This document shows, piece by piece, positions 5,855 to 14,267 of a stretch of DNA of 64,000 bases (positions are counted from its first letter, which is position 1; the number at the start of each line of letters is the position of its first letter). The stretch comes from Dehalococcoidales bacterium (GTDB lineage Bacteria; Chloroflexota; Dehalococcoidia; Dehalococcoidales; UBA5760). The stretch lies in assembly GCA_028716225.1 (NCBI GenBank), contig JAQUQE010000002.1, forward strand, positions 1 to 64,000, given 5' to 3'. The notes below the pieces were generated by a model. It saw nothing but the letters and a program-made list of their open reading frames with translations. It had not been told where the DNA came from and searched no databases. Made by a program: the position numbers and the translations under genes.

Positions 5855-8150
5855 TTTGCTTGCTCTCCTCTTCATCCAAGAATTCATCCCAGGGATCTTT
5901 GTCTTTGACTGATTGGTTGGAATCAACAGAAATAAGGGCAGTATCACCAGCGGTAGATGGTGTTACTGCGTTACCGAGCCTGTTTTTCAAGCTAGAATCG
6001 GTAACATAGGGGATGTTACCGTCTGTTACCGTGTTACAGGCCAGGTCACTCAACACCGGCAGCCCCTCAACATCAGGCATCGGCTCGCCAATAGTAAAGT
6101 CCGCCGGGTATCCTTTCCTCAATTCCCTATTTATAAGCCAGCCTTCTTTGAGGGCCTTCTTTGCCCTGCGGTGGGCTGCCATCTTGCTGATGTTTAGGTA
6201 ATCGGCAAGCATTGTGCCTGTTACTCGACTGCCCTCGGTTCTCGCAACTTCGAGTACCCGTACCGCTTCCACCAACTGCCGAATCGTGGTGGCAGTTCCG
6301 GAGACGGAATAAACATACATCTCGCTCACCAGTTCCCGAACCGTCTCGTAGTCCTCGGGTAAAGCTATCAGGTAACCTCCACCATCAACACTCCGCTTAT
6401 TATGGCGGATAATGGTAACTGCCTTTATCATGGAAAGAAGTCGGGCAAAGTCCCTGAGGACCCTTGGCGCTGAGGCCGATTTCCCCAGCGCTGCCGCCAA
6501 TTCCCGGGCAAAAGGTACCCTTACCCGCCAGGGCACCTTCAACTGTAGATATGCCTGAAACGCTATCAGTCCGCTGTTCAGGGAGCGCGGCCCTTCCGTC
6601 TCAAGCTCTGCCTGTACGTTAAGGGCAGCGCAAATCTGCTCTTTAGAATCACCCAGTTCCAGGGTGAAGAGCCGGGTCATCAATTGATGGCCCAATGGAT
6701 TGGTGCTGGTGGTAATGAGGACGGTGGGTCCGGGTTTGCTTACCTTCTTAACCTTATAGTCACCGGTAACCTTATCACGCACGGTGACTTCATAGTGGAG
6801 GTGTTGGTCCTGCAGTAGATTACGGATGGCGCTGGCGGCGGGATTATCCTCACCAGCGGGAAGGCTGTCAGCCTCCCAGAATACCAGTAGTTTGTGCTCT
6901 AAATCGGCATCGTCGTAGATGATGGTTCTGGGTGAGCCAGCGTCAATAATATGTTGCGCTTCATAGGGAAGTAATTTCTTCGCCATGGACAGGGTGTGGT
7001 TTTTACCGCTTGAGCTGGGCCCGCTCAGTAACAGATGTACCGGCATGGCGCCGTCTCTCATCGCCAGCAGCCGTGATGTCGCTGCCAAATAAGTGATGAT
7101 AGCCGGCTTCAAATCCCCTCCATAGCCTAGCCCCAAGATAGCACCCTTAATGACCTCGAGCGGATCCTCGGCCTCAATTACCGCTTTCGCCCCTTTGTAT
7201 GCCTTATCTAACTGCTCGCTGTCTTTATACTCCTTTAGTATCCGACCTGGCTTCGCTTTTTCCTTTAGCTCATTTAGGAGAGCGAGGATATTACAACTCT
7301 GGATATGGGCTTCGCTGATATCTTTCATTCCCTCGGGAGCCTTTATGAACATGAGATCAGGGACACTTTTCAATACCCTCAATACGAAGTCCTCGGCCTC
7401 AGGCTCCTGCCAGAGGTATACCGCTAATCCATCCAGATACCCTCCCCATTCTGTTCGCCATACCCCTTTCCCGGGTATTCCTAAAGTCGGGATCCCATGA
7501 AACCAACCAGTCCAACAGTCTGATTCACCCTCTACTATCAACACCCAACCGGCTTTCCTAATCTGCTCTAACCGGTTTAACCCATAGGGTATGGGGTGGT
7601 CTCCCTTGCGCCACCTGAAGCGGCTATCACCGGTTAGGGCCAGGCGGAAGCGGATAGCGGCTTCATCGCCGTCTTCGGTGGAATAAGGTATTCTTAGGGC
7701 GGGCTGACCGCGGTATTTAAAATCACTGATACCTAAAAATCTCAAGAACTCTACTGGCAACTTTTTGGCTTCTGAGAGGCTGTTAATGGTAACACCGGTA
7801 ACATCCGGTAACGTAGGGGGTGTTACCGGATGTTGGGTGGTATCCAAAGCTAAATCACCCCTTTGTAACGGGTCGGTAACGCGGTAACACCCCCTACCGA
7901 ATGTAATATCTCCCCTCCCATTATCGGCATAACCAAGAGAGTCATAACCCAACGCACCGCAGATATCCCGATAGCTGTGCCGGCCCCCCTGGCAGGTTAC
8001 CAGGGCCTTATCTCCAGCGTCCTTTAGAGTCAAATGCTCCTCTGGTGTCCTATGGCCCGGAGCTGGACAATTCGCTACCCAGATATCACCACGCTTACAG
8101 GCACCGGTAAGCCTGGAAAGGATATCATCGATACTACGTGGTTGGTTCAT
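5847..8150 (-). CDS. Primase-helicase replication protein
   Basis: A 767-residue multidomain protein. A zinc-finger primase-type motif is formed by C28, H33, C53 and H58. A TOPRIM-like segment follows (residues 190-230) with the VEGESD motif at 206-211. Residues about 360-540 are a P-loop ATPase with Walker A GPSSSGKN at 377-384 and a Walker B-like VFWEAD. The C-terminal part (about 640-700) has a winged helix-turn-helix. The layout is that of replication proteins from phages and integrative plasmids that prime and unwind the element's own origin. Two V-T-rich low-complexity stretches (about residues 88-124 and 700-740) are encoded by clusters of GGTAAC hexamers. The start overlaps the stop of the upstream HTH gene. 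Confidence 0.85.
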   Translation of the reverse strand: MNQPRSIDDILSRLTGACKRGDIWVANCPAPGHRTPEEHLTLKDAGDKALVTCQGGRHSYRDICGALGYDSLGYADNGRGDITFGRGCYRVTDPLQRGDLALDTTQHPVTPPTLPDVTGVTINSLSEAKKLPVEFLRFLGISDFKYRGQPALRIPYSTEDGDEAAIRFRLALTGDSRFRWRKGDHPIPYGLNRLEQIRKAGWVLIVEGESDCWTGWFHGIPTLGIPGKGVWRTEWGGYLDGLAVYLWQEPEAEDFVLRVLKSVPDLMFIKAPEGMKDISEAHIQSCNILALLNELKEKAKPGRILKEYKDSEQLDKAYKGAKAVIEAEDPLEVIKGAILGLGYGGDLKPAIITYLAATSRLLAMRDGAMPVHLLLSGPSSSGKNHTLSMAKKLLPYEAQHIIDAGSPRTIIYDDADLEHKLLVFWEADSLPAGEDNPAASAIRNLLQDQHLHYEVTVRDKVTGDYKVKKVSKPGPTVLITTSTNPLGHQLMTRLFTLELGDSKEQICAALNVQAELETEGPRSLNSGLIAFQAYLQLKVPWRVRVPFARELAAALGKSASAPRVLRDFARLLSMIKAVTIIRHNKRSVDGGGYLIALPEDYETVRELVSEMYVYSVSGTATTIRQLVEAVRVLEVARTEGSRVTGTMLADYLNISKMAAHRRAKKALKEGWLINRELRKGYPADFTIGEPMPDVEGLPVLSDLACNTVTDGNIPYVTDSSLKNRLGNAVTPSTAGDTALISVDSNQSVKDKDPWDEFLDEEESKQSG
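5961..6037. repeat. GGTAAC/GTTACC hexamer cluster at 3' end of primase gene
   Basis: GTTACC or GGTAAC occurs at 5970, 6000, 6015 and 6025, with near-matches TGTTAC at 5961 and 6032. It lies within the coding sequence for the V-T-rich C-terminal tail of the primase-helicase. Confidence 0.6.
7788..7888. repeat. GGTAAC/GTTACC hexamer cluster at 5' part of primase gene
   Basis: GGTAAC starts at 7788, 7797, 7807, 7875 and 7883, with GTTACC at 7822 and a near-match at 7864. The first three are spaced 9-10 bases apart. The cluster encodes the V-T-rich linker after the zinc-finger domain and resembles iterons placed inside a replication gene. Confidence 0.6.
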
Positions 8151-8377
8151 TACCTAACTCCATTGTTATCATCCGGGTTATACTGCCCTGCTTCCTCGAG
8201 CATTCGTTTCAGAGCCGCTAGAGGCACTACCATTCGGCGTGTACCACAGCGGATCACGGGCAATTGTCCCAACCGGGCCATTTCGTATGCCGTGGCTCGA
8301 GATATCCCTAACATACTACCGACGGCAGGGATATCGATACATAAAGGCTCGACTGGGTTATTGTCGTTTGTTCGCAT
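8150..8377 (-). CDS. Excisionase-family helix-turn-helix protein
   Basis: A 75-residue protein with the HTH_17/excisionase pattern: CIDIPAVGSMLGISRATAYEMARLGQLPVIRCGTRR then VPLAALKRMLEEAG. Such small winged-helix proteins either direct excision by the tyrosine integrase or control early element genes. It overlaps the primase-helicase start by one base (ATGA-type junction) and the AbrB-like gene by 20 bases, forming a single minus-strand operon. Assignment as the recombination directionality factor of the integrase at 9150 is inference from context. Confidence 0.8.
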   Translation of the reverse strand: MRTNDNNPVEPLCIDIPAVGSMLGISRATAYEMARLGQLPVIRCGTRRMVVPLAALKRMLEEAGQYNPDDNNGVR

Positions 8378-8540
8378 CGCTAGCTTCCTTGTTCGTCATT
8401 ACCGGAATTATTATCAGCCGGTCCCGCTTCACCCTTACCTCAACCTTGGAAGGTTTATTATGCCTCATAAGCCACTCCTTGGGCACAATAACTACATAGC
8501 TGTACTCCCCAACTTTATAAAGTCTCTTGATCAATCCCAT
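8358..8540 (-). CDS. SpoVT/AbrB-like DNA-binding protein
   Basis: 60 residues from the ATG at 8540 (MGLIKRLYKVGEYSYVVIVPKEW...). The swapped-hairpin AbrB pattern is visible: a basic start, VVIVPKEWL, then KVEVRVKRDRLIIIP. An in-frame TTG at 8555 is possible, but the ATG follows AAGGGG. AbrB-like proteins are dimeric regulators or antitoxins. As the first gene of the leftward operon, next to a palindromic divergent promoter region, it probably represses its own promoter and possibly the rightward one. Confidence 0.75.
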   Translation of the reverse strand: MGLIKRLYKVGEYSYVVIVPKEWLMRHNKPSKVEVRVKRDRLIIIPVMTNKEASDANKRQ

Positions 8541-8679
8541 ATTTCCCCTTGACAATAACGACGTTATATGATAATCTATATTCGTATCTTACGATAACAC
8601 GATATACGCTATTGTCATATATATCCGTTATCATACTTAGATTAGTTTGTCAAGTACTTTATAACGAAGGAGACGAAGA
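8541..8679. promoter_or_regulatory. Divergent promoter/operator region of the element
   Basis: An AT-rich spacer between the leftward AbrB-HTH-primase operon and the rightward gene at 8680. TTGACA at 8549-8554 could be a plus-strand -35 with TAATCT or GATAAT near 8570-8577 as -10. A perfect ATAACG-A-CGTTAT palindrome lies at 8555-8567, between these elements, and related CGATAAC/CGTTATC halves occur near 8592 and 8626. The layout suits a genetic switch controlled by the AbrB-like or HTH protein. Confidence 0.55.
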
Positions 8680-9129
8680 ATGAGAAGATTTCCTATAGAA
8701 GTTAAGGTGTTTGTTATCGAAAAAAGGCGTGACGGTAAGGAGTGGAGCGAGATTAAACAGGCTATCCGGGAAACGTTTAACATGGAGCCTCCAACAGTAC
8801 GTGCCATGCAGCGCTGGGATAAGGAACTGGACCGCGCCGCCCTCAGTAAGGCCCTCAAAGAAAGGGCTAAAAAGGATGCTCAGGTTGCCAAAGAGCAGAC
8901 GGTGACCATGCTAGCACAGGATCTGCTCCCTACCCTCTGGAAGGCCGTTGATGCCGGCGAAGAGCTCGAATACACCGGCTGGAACTGGTTTTTCCGACTT
9001 GTAGAGACCAGCTTGGGAACTCAAAAGTTCAAGAGCTTCATGGGCCGCTACCTGAAAGAGCGCGAGGGGCAGCCTGAACTCATGCCTGCTCAAATAGATT
9101 GGGCTTCAGAAACCCGGACTCAAGAATAA
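8680..9129 (+). CDS. Hypothetical helical, HTH-like element protein
   Basis: A 149-residue protein. The N-terminal part (FPIEVKVFVIEKRRDGKEWSEIKQAIRETFNMEPPTVRAMQRWDKEL) resembles a helix-turn-helix of the kind seen in transposase or small-terminase N-termini. The rest is helical and charged. An AAGGAGA ribosome site precedes the ATG. It is the first rightward gene and ends 20 bases before the integrase start, so the two are probably cotranscribed. Function not recognised. Confidence 0.65.
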   Translation: MRRFPIEVKVFVIEKRRDGKEWSEIKQAIRETFNMEPPTVRAMQRWDKELDRAALSKALKERAKKDAQVAKEQTVTMLAQDLLPTLWKAVDAGEELEYTGWNWFFRLVETSLGTQKFKSFMGRYLKEREGQPELMPAQIDWASETRTQE

Positions 9130-9149
9130 TCACAACAAGGAATAAAACG

Positions 9150-10421
9150 ATGAGAGGGCATATTAGACAGCGAAGCAAAGGTGGATGGGAGATTACAATC
9201 GACATCGGCAGAGATCCGGCGACCGGCAAGCGCTTGAGACATTTTGAGAATGTGAGGGGTACTAAAAAAGATGCCCAAAGACGTTTGGCAGAGCTTACCA
9301 TCACTGTTGAGCAAGGCACTTATATCAAGCCACAAAAACATATGACCCTGGCATTTTGGCTACGCCAGTGGATCGACGGATATGTATTAAGTAACCTTGC
9401 AGAAAAGACGAGAGAAAGCTATACCCATGAATTGATCAATTATGTAGTTCCTTCACTAGGAAACATCAAACTCAGCGAACTAAGGCCCAGCCACATTAAT
9501 GGTTACATATCTAAAGCATTGACTCAAGGCCGTAAGTTAAGAAACGGCGGCCTAAGCAAGCGCACCGTTCAATATCATTACCGCATCCTGAGTAAATCAC
9601 TCGATGATGCTGTCAGGGCAGGTTTATTATCGGTTAACCCTTGTAAAAGCATCAGCCCTCCACGTCATCAACAAACATCCATACCCTCCTTCGGACCTGA
9701 TGAACTGGACAGATTGATTACTGCTCTTAAGCAAAGCAATTTCTACCTCTATTACTACACGCTCTTACTCACCGGTCTTCGTAGAAGCGAATTACTAGCC
9801 TTGAAATGGAATGAGGTGGATCTTGAATTAGCTTCTATATATGTGTCGCACAGCCTACACAGATTAGATGATGGTACCATCGTTATTAAGGAACCAAAAA
9901 CCGCCCGCAGCCGGAGACCTGTCGATCTACCAATTTCCTTGGTAACCTTGTTAAGACAATACAAGAACTCCCAGGAAATGGAACGCCTAGTGCTTGGCGG
10001 AAAACTCTCTGAAAATGATTTTGTCTTTGCTCATGCCGACGGTAAACCGTTGAACCCAAGTACGGTAACGCATACCTTCGCTAAGATAATCAAACGTGCC
10101 GGATTATCTTCTATGCGCCTGCATGATCTTCGTCATATCCATGCGACTATGCTTCTAAAGGCAGGAGTGCATCCGAAAGTCGTCCAAGAACGCCTCGGCC
10201 ACAGCAGTATCACCACAACCCTAGATATATATTCCCACACGGTACCAGGGCTGCAAAGAGCTGCCGCCGAACGCATTGACACCCTACTACCAAAACATAT
10301 TGATGATGAAGAAAATGTCGGCAAAATGTCGGCAGATGGTAGTAAGATTACGAGTAGGCCGTACAGGGATCGAACCTGTGACACCCTGATTAAAAGTCAG
10401 GTGCTCTACCAACTGAGCTAA
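9150..10421 (+). CDS. Tyrosine recombinase (site-specific integrase)
   Basis: A 423-residue phage-type integrase. The N-terminal AP2-like arm-binding part (GGWEITIDIGRDPATGKR) is followed by a SAM-like core-binding domain (about 65-165) and the catalytic domain. Catalytic residues visible are R in TGLRRSELLALKW, the HxxR box LHDLRHIHATMLL, LGHSS and the tyrosine in LDIYSHT. The ATG at 9150 is preferred over an upstream in-frame TTG (9099) because AAGGA lies 8 bases before it. The last 22 codons run antisense through the 3' half of the tRNA-Lys gene and the stop is inside it. This is the classic arrangement of an element inserted in a tRNA gene with int at the junction. Confidence 0.95.
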   Translation: MRGHIRQRSKGGWEITIDIGRDPATGKRLRHFENVRGTKKDAQRRLAELTITVEQGTYIKPQKHMTLAFWLRQWIDGYVLSNLAEKTRESYTHELINYVVPSLGNIKLSELRPSHINGYISKALTQGRKLRNGGLSKRTVQYHYRILSKSLDDAVRAGLLSVNPCKSISPPRHQQTSIPSFGPDELDRLITALKQSNFYLYYYTLLLTGLRRSELLALKWNEVDLELASIYVSHSLHRLDDGTIVIKEPKTARSRRPVDLPISLVTLLRQYKNSQEMERLVLGGKLSENDFVFAHADGKPLNPSTVTHTFAKIIKRAGLSSMRLHDLRHIHATMLLKAGVHPKVVQERLGHSSITTTLDIYSHTVPGLQRAAAERIDTLLPKHIDDEENVGKMSADGSKITSRPYRDRTCDTLIKSQVLYQLS

Positions 10422-10427
10422 CGGCCC
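10355..10427 (-). tRNA. tRNA-Lys (UUU anticodon)
   Basis: A full 73-base cloverleaf reads on the minus strand: acceptor GGGCCGT pairs with ACGGCCT (first pair is a G-U wobble), the D-loop has AGCTCAGTTGGTAGAGC, the anticodon loop CTTTTAA gives UUU (Lys), and the T-loop has GGTTCGATCCC. CCA is not encoded. It serves as the attachment site of the element to its left; the integrase coding sequence overlaps it from the opposite strand. Confidence 0.95.
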
Positions 10428-10441
10428 ACAGCTTCAAATGA

Positions 10442-10470
10442 AGTTTAGCAAATCTCAAGCTATAGCGCAA
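10442..10470 (-). promoter_or_regulatory. Putative tRNA-Lys promoter
   Basis: On the minus strand TTGCGC (10465-10470) and TAAACT (10442-10447) are separated by exactly 17 bases. Initiation would fall about 8 bases before the mature tRNA 5' end. The intact promoter side shows that the element entered at the tRNA 3' side. Confidence 0.5.
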
Positions 10471-10586
10471 ACTCGATAAGGCTGCGGCAATACCGGAAAG
10501 CACCTCGCTAATTCCGTCTTTTCAAGTGCTACCCAACAACAATTATGTATGATAGAATATACCCAGCATTTAAGGGGTGAACTACA

Positions 10587-11534
10587 ATGACTGTTTCTCA
10601 TCTCGAAAAAGAGGAGAACCTGAACCTACAGTCGCTCACCTGGGGGGAACTAACCTGGATCAACATCGAGAACCCCACAGAACAGGATATCGAGTACCTG
10701 GCGCAGCACTATCCCTTTCATCCCCTGGACCTGGACGACTGCCTCAGCCGGATACAGCGGCCCAAGATCGACAAGTACAACGACTACCTGTTCCTGGTCT
10801 TCCACTTTCCGGTATTCTACAAGGAGGCAAGGGTCACCAAGGCCGGGCAGCTATCGGTGTTTATCGGCCCCGACTACCTGATTACCATTCACAAGGGCGA
10901 TCTCAAGCCTCTGGTCAAGCTCTTCAAAGAATGCGAAATCGACGAAGAATCGCGGCAGGAGAACTTCGGCGAGGGCTCCGGATACCTGCTCTACCGGATC
11001 GTCGACCGCCTGGTCGACTACTGTATCCCGATATCCAACAAGATGCTGGAGAATATCGAGGACGTGGAAGACGGGATTTTTGCCAGCACGCGGCACAGCC
11101 AGATCAAGGAAATCTCCGTTATCCGGCGCGATATCATCGCCTTCCGCCGCATCATCTGGCCGATGAGGGCGGTTATCGGCAGCCTAGAGCCCAACATCCG
11201 CCGCTTTACCCAAATGGACCTCTCGGTATACTTCGGCGATACGGTCGACCACCTGGACAGAATATGGGACGCCCTGGACGAATATAAGGAGCTGATCGAA
11301 GGTCTTAACGATACCCACGACTCGCTGATGACAAACCGCACCAATAAGGTCATACAGCTGCTGACCATCATTTCCACCATCCTGCTGCCGACTACTCTGA
11401 TTGCCAGTATCTGGGGAATGAATATCAACCTGCCTTTCCAGAACTCCGGCCACCCGTTCCTGTATATTATCTTAATCATGGGCAGCATTATCGGCGGCAT
11501 GCTCTTTTTCTTCCGCCGCAAGAAGTGGATTTAG
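10587..11534 (+). CDS. corA: CorA-family Mg2+/Co2+ transporter
   Basis: A 315-residue protein of usual family length. A large soluble N-terminal domain is followed by a long helix (about 180-250) and two C-terminal membrane helices. The signature GMN loop (SIWGMNINLPF) is at 277-279 between them, and the tail ends in FFFRRKKWI. CorA pentamers carry Mg2+ across the inner membrane. A GGGGTGA ribosome site precedes the ATG. The MBL-fold gene follows after 10 bases. Confidence 0.95.
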   Translation: MTVSHLEKEENLNLQSLTWGELTWINIENPTEQDIEYLAQHYPFHPLDLDDCLSRIQRPKIDKYNDYLFLVFHFPVFYKEARVTKAGQLSVFIGPDYLITIHKGDLKPLVKLFKECEIDEESRQENFGEGSGYLLYRIVDRLVDYCIPISNKMLENIEDVEDGIFASTRHSQIKEISVIRRDIIAFRRIIWPMRAVIGSLEPNIRRFTQMDLSVYFGDTVDHLDRIWDALDEYKELIEGLNDTHDSLMTNRTNKVIQLLTIISTILLPTTLIASIWGMNINLPFQNSGHPFLYIILIMGSIIGGMLFFFRRKKWI

Positions 11535-11544
11535 TAATCCGACC

Positions 11545-12312
11545 ATGAATATCAAAATCCTCGGCGCCCACAACTGCGAATCACAAAGCACGCGGCTCAC
11601 CAGTCTGCTGGTAGACGACACCCTGGCGCTGGACGCCGGCGGGTTGACCTCCAGCCTGTCGCTTGCACAGCAGATGAAAATCAAGGCAGTGCTGCTCACC
11701 CACCAGCACTATGACCACATCAGGGACATTCCCGCTCTGGCAATGAATTTCTACCTCCATAAAACCGGCTTTGACATCTACTCTTCAGCGGCGGTATATC
11801 AGGCCCTGGCCGACTGCCTGATGAACGGCAGGCTCTACCCCAACTTCCTGAAAGAGCCCGAGCCGAATCCCACCATCAATTTCACTGCGGTGGAACCGCG
11901 GCAGAACTATCGAATCGAAAACTACAACGTCGTGACCACCGAATCGAATCACTCGGTAGTAACAATCGGCTACCAGGTCACCGCAGCGGACGGCAAGGCA
12001 ATGTTCTATACCGGAGACACCGGACCGGGACTGGGATGCTGGCAGCAGGTATCTCCCGACCTGCTGGTTATCGAGGTTATCGCTCCCAACCGATACGAGG
12101 ACTTTGCCCGGGAAAAAGGACACCTCACCCCCTCCCTCCTGAAGCAGGAGCTCGCCACCTTTCAGAAGCTTAAGGACTACCTGCCGCAGGTAGTCCTGGT
12201 ACACCTTTATCCCGACCTGGAGGCAGAAATCAAGACCGAAATAGACGCGGTCGCCAGGTCCCTGGACCACCCCATCACCATCTCCTACGAAGGAATGGAA
12301 ATCGACCTGTAA
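11545..12312 (+). CDS. MBL-fold metal-dependent hydrolase
   Basis: A 255-residue metallo-beta-lactamase-fold protein. The metal-binding motif HQHYDH is at H53/H55/D57/H58, a later TGDTGPG supplies the bridging Asp, and VHLYPD near the C-terminus the last His. The closest recognised shape is class II cyclic-nucleotide phosphodiesterase / RNase Z-like hydrolases. The substrate cannot be told from sequence. It is closely spaced with corA upstream and the Mut7-C gene downstream. Confidence 0.85.
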   Translation: MNIKILGAHNCESQSTRLTSLLVDDTLALDAGGLTSSLSLAQQMKIKAVLLTHQHYDHIRDIPALAMNFYLHKTGFDIYSSAAVYQALADCLMNGRLYPNFLKEPEPNPTINFTAVEPRQNYRIENYNVVTTESNHSVVTIGYQVTAADGKAMFYTGDTGPGLGCWQQVSPDLLVIEVIAPNRYEDFAREKGHLTPSLLKQELATFQKLKDYLPQVVLVHLYPDLEAEIKTEIDAVARSLDHPITISYEGMEIDL

Positions 12313-12346
12313 GGCTATCCGAAAGATAAGAGGGAGAATAATAGAC

Positions 12347-12832
12347 ATCCCGAAATTTATCGTCGATGCCAATACGGGCAAACTGGCCAGGTGGCTGCGG
12401 ATGTCAGGATACGATACCCTGTTCTTTCAGGGCGAAGATGACGCCCAGATGATATCCATTGCCGGAGACGAGGGCAGGGTGATACTGACCAGGGACACCC
12501 AGATTATGAGAAGACGGGTGGTGACCGGCGGAAAAATTAAGGCCATCCTTATTCGTAGTGACGATTCCGAGCGCCAGATGCTTCAGGTAATAGATGAGCT
12601 GCACCTGAGCCCGTTCTTCAATCCGTTCACCATCTGCCTGGAATGCAACCAGCCCCTGACGGGACAAAGCAAATCCCAGGTCGAAGGACGGGTACCCCCC
12701 TATGTCTTTCAAACCCGGGACCAGTATATGGAGTGCCCCCACTGTCATCGACTCTACTGGAGAGGGACCCACTGGCAGGCAATGACAGAGAGGCTAAACA
12801 AATTCAGCCGACACTCCCGAGAAAGACTGTGA
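12347..12832 (+). CDS. Mut7-C-like (PIN-fold RNase) protein, apparently without ATG/GTG/TTG start
   Basis: The frame reads I-P-K-F-I-V-D-A-N-T-G-K-L-A-R-W-L-R-M-S-G-Y..., a good match to the start of Mut7-C proteins, which have a PIN-like RNase core and a C-terminal zinc ribbon (here CLEC and CPHC with a WRGTHW motif). The first ATG, at 12401, would remove the conserved VDAN acidic residue. No ATG, GTG or TTG lies between the upstream stop and 12401 in this frame. An AGGGAG site at 12331 is well placed for an ATC at 12347 (or ATA at 12341). About 162 residues if it starts there. RNase role is inferred from the family. Confidence 0.7.
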   Translation: MPKFIVDANTGKLARWLRMSGYDTLFFQGEDDAQMISIAGDEGRVILTRDTQIMRRRVVTGGKIKAILIRSDDSERQMLQVIDELHLSPFFNPFTICLECNQPLTGQSKSQVEGRVPPYVFQTRDQYMECPHCHRLYWRGTHWQAMTERLNKFSRHSRERL

Positions 12833-13040
12833 TTCTTGACCCGCAGAATCAAAATATATTACACTTTTACTGGATGTTAGTCACCGTAAGTAACCTTCCC
12901 CGCAACCGGTAGAACGGCAAAATAGGGGGGTGCGCTCGTTAGCCTCTCGGCATGCCAAGGACAATACTCCTGTCCATCCCGTCGCAAGAGCGCCCCTTGT
13001 GAGATAAGACACAAAAATATTTATAGAACAAGGAGGAGCA

Positions 13041-14033
13041 ATGAAACCCAAGGTTTTCGTGACCAGACGTGCGATCAATAAAATCGCCCCGGATGACTAC
13101 AAGCAGATGGAGCAGGCATGCGAGCTTGAGGTATTTCCCCTCGACCGGATTATGGAAAAGAAAGAGCTGATGGCAGGGGTGAAAGATAAGGACGGCGTTC
13201 TCATCTCCGTCGGCGACCCCTACTTCGATAAAGACATCATCGCGGCAGGAAGCAAACTGAAGATAATCTCCACCATCGGCGTCGCCTTCAGCCATATCGA
13301 CATCGAAGCGGCGGCGGCTAAGAAAATATCCGTGACCAACTCCCCCTCCCAGGACATAGCCAGCGCCGTAGCGGAAGCAACCTGGGCGCTGCTGCTGGCA
13401 GTGACCAAACGAATCGTCGAGGGCGACCGGGACGTCAGGGCAGGCAGATTCCTCGGCTGGGGACCGGCCGACTACATCGGGGCCGACATTCCGGAAGGAA
13501 CCCTGGGCATCGTCGGCTTCGGCAGAATCGGCAGGAAGGTGGCCAAGATGGCGCAGGGATGGGACATGAGGATTCTATATGCCGATGAAATTCCAGCCGA
13601 CCCGGCTACCGAGAAGGAACTGAATGTAACCAGAGTTCCCCTGGAGAAACTGCTTAAGGAGTCCGATTTCATTACCCTGCACTGTCCTCTCATCCCGGGG
13701 AAGACCTTCCACCTTATCGGTGAGAAGGAATTCGCCATGATGAAACCGAACTCCTATCTGGTCAATGTCGCCCGTGGTCCGGTCATCGACGAAAAGGCAC
13801 TGGTGAAAGTACTCAAGGAAAAACGGATAGCCGGAGCCGCTCTCGACGTTTTCGAGAACGAACCCGATCTAACCGAGGGCATGGCCGAGCTGGACAACCT
13901 GGTGGTCACACCGCACCTGGCCAGCGCCACCTGGAGGGCCAGAAGGTCTTACGTCTCCCTGGCTATTCAGAACCTGTTAGCCGGACTGCGGGGAGAGGTC
14001 CCGCCCAACCTGATAAACGAACCTGCCAAGTAA
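13041..14033 (+). CDS. D-isomer-specific 2-hydroxyacid dehydrogenase
   Basis: A 330-residue NAD(P)-dependent oxidoreductase of the D-3-phosphoglycerate dehydrogenase / glyoxylate reductase superfamily. The dinucleotide motif GFGRIG is at 159-164. Catalytic residues are R245 (NVARGPVID), E274 (FENEP) and H292 (TPHLASAT). There is no C-terminal ACT domain, so it is shorter than most serine-pathway SerA enzymes and the substrate is uncertain. An AAGGAGGAG ribosome site precedes the ATG. It stands alone between 200-base spacers. Confidence 0.9.
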   Translation: MKPKVFVTRRAINKIAPDDYKQMEQACELEVFPLDRIMEKKELMAGVKDKDGVLISVGDPYFDKDIIAAGSKLKIISTIGVAFSHIDIEAAAAKKISVTNSPSQDIASAVAEATWALLLAVTKRIVEGDRDVRAGRFLGWGPADYIGADIPEGTLGIVGFGRIGRKVAKMAQGWDMRILYADEIPADPATEKELNVTRVPLEKLLKESDFITLHCPLIPGKTFHLIGEKEFAMMKPNSYLVNVARGPVIDEKALVKVLKEKRIAGAALDVFENEPDLTEGMAELDNLVVTPHLASATWRARRSYVSLAIQNLLAGLRGEVPPNLINEPAK

Positions 14034-14267
14034 GACGCTAAAGAAGCAGCGGACTTAAGAAGGGCCGGGGCCGAAAACAAGAGCCTGCTCCAGTCTGCCG
14101 TCCCCATGGCAAACCGCTACCTCCAGAGAGCAATATTACTAATACTATGTTCATCAGCCCACGGAGCGAATTGCCCGACACAGGAATTTGACCGCCGACC
14201 GGAATATTGCTACACTCAGATTGCTAGTAATACCTGAGGCGGGCTACTTTTTACGAGAGGAAGCACC

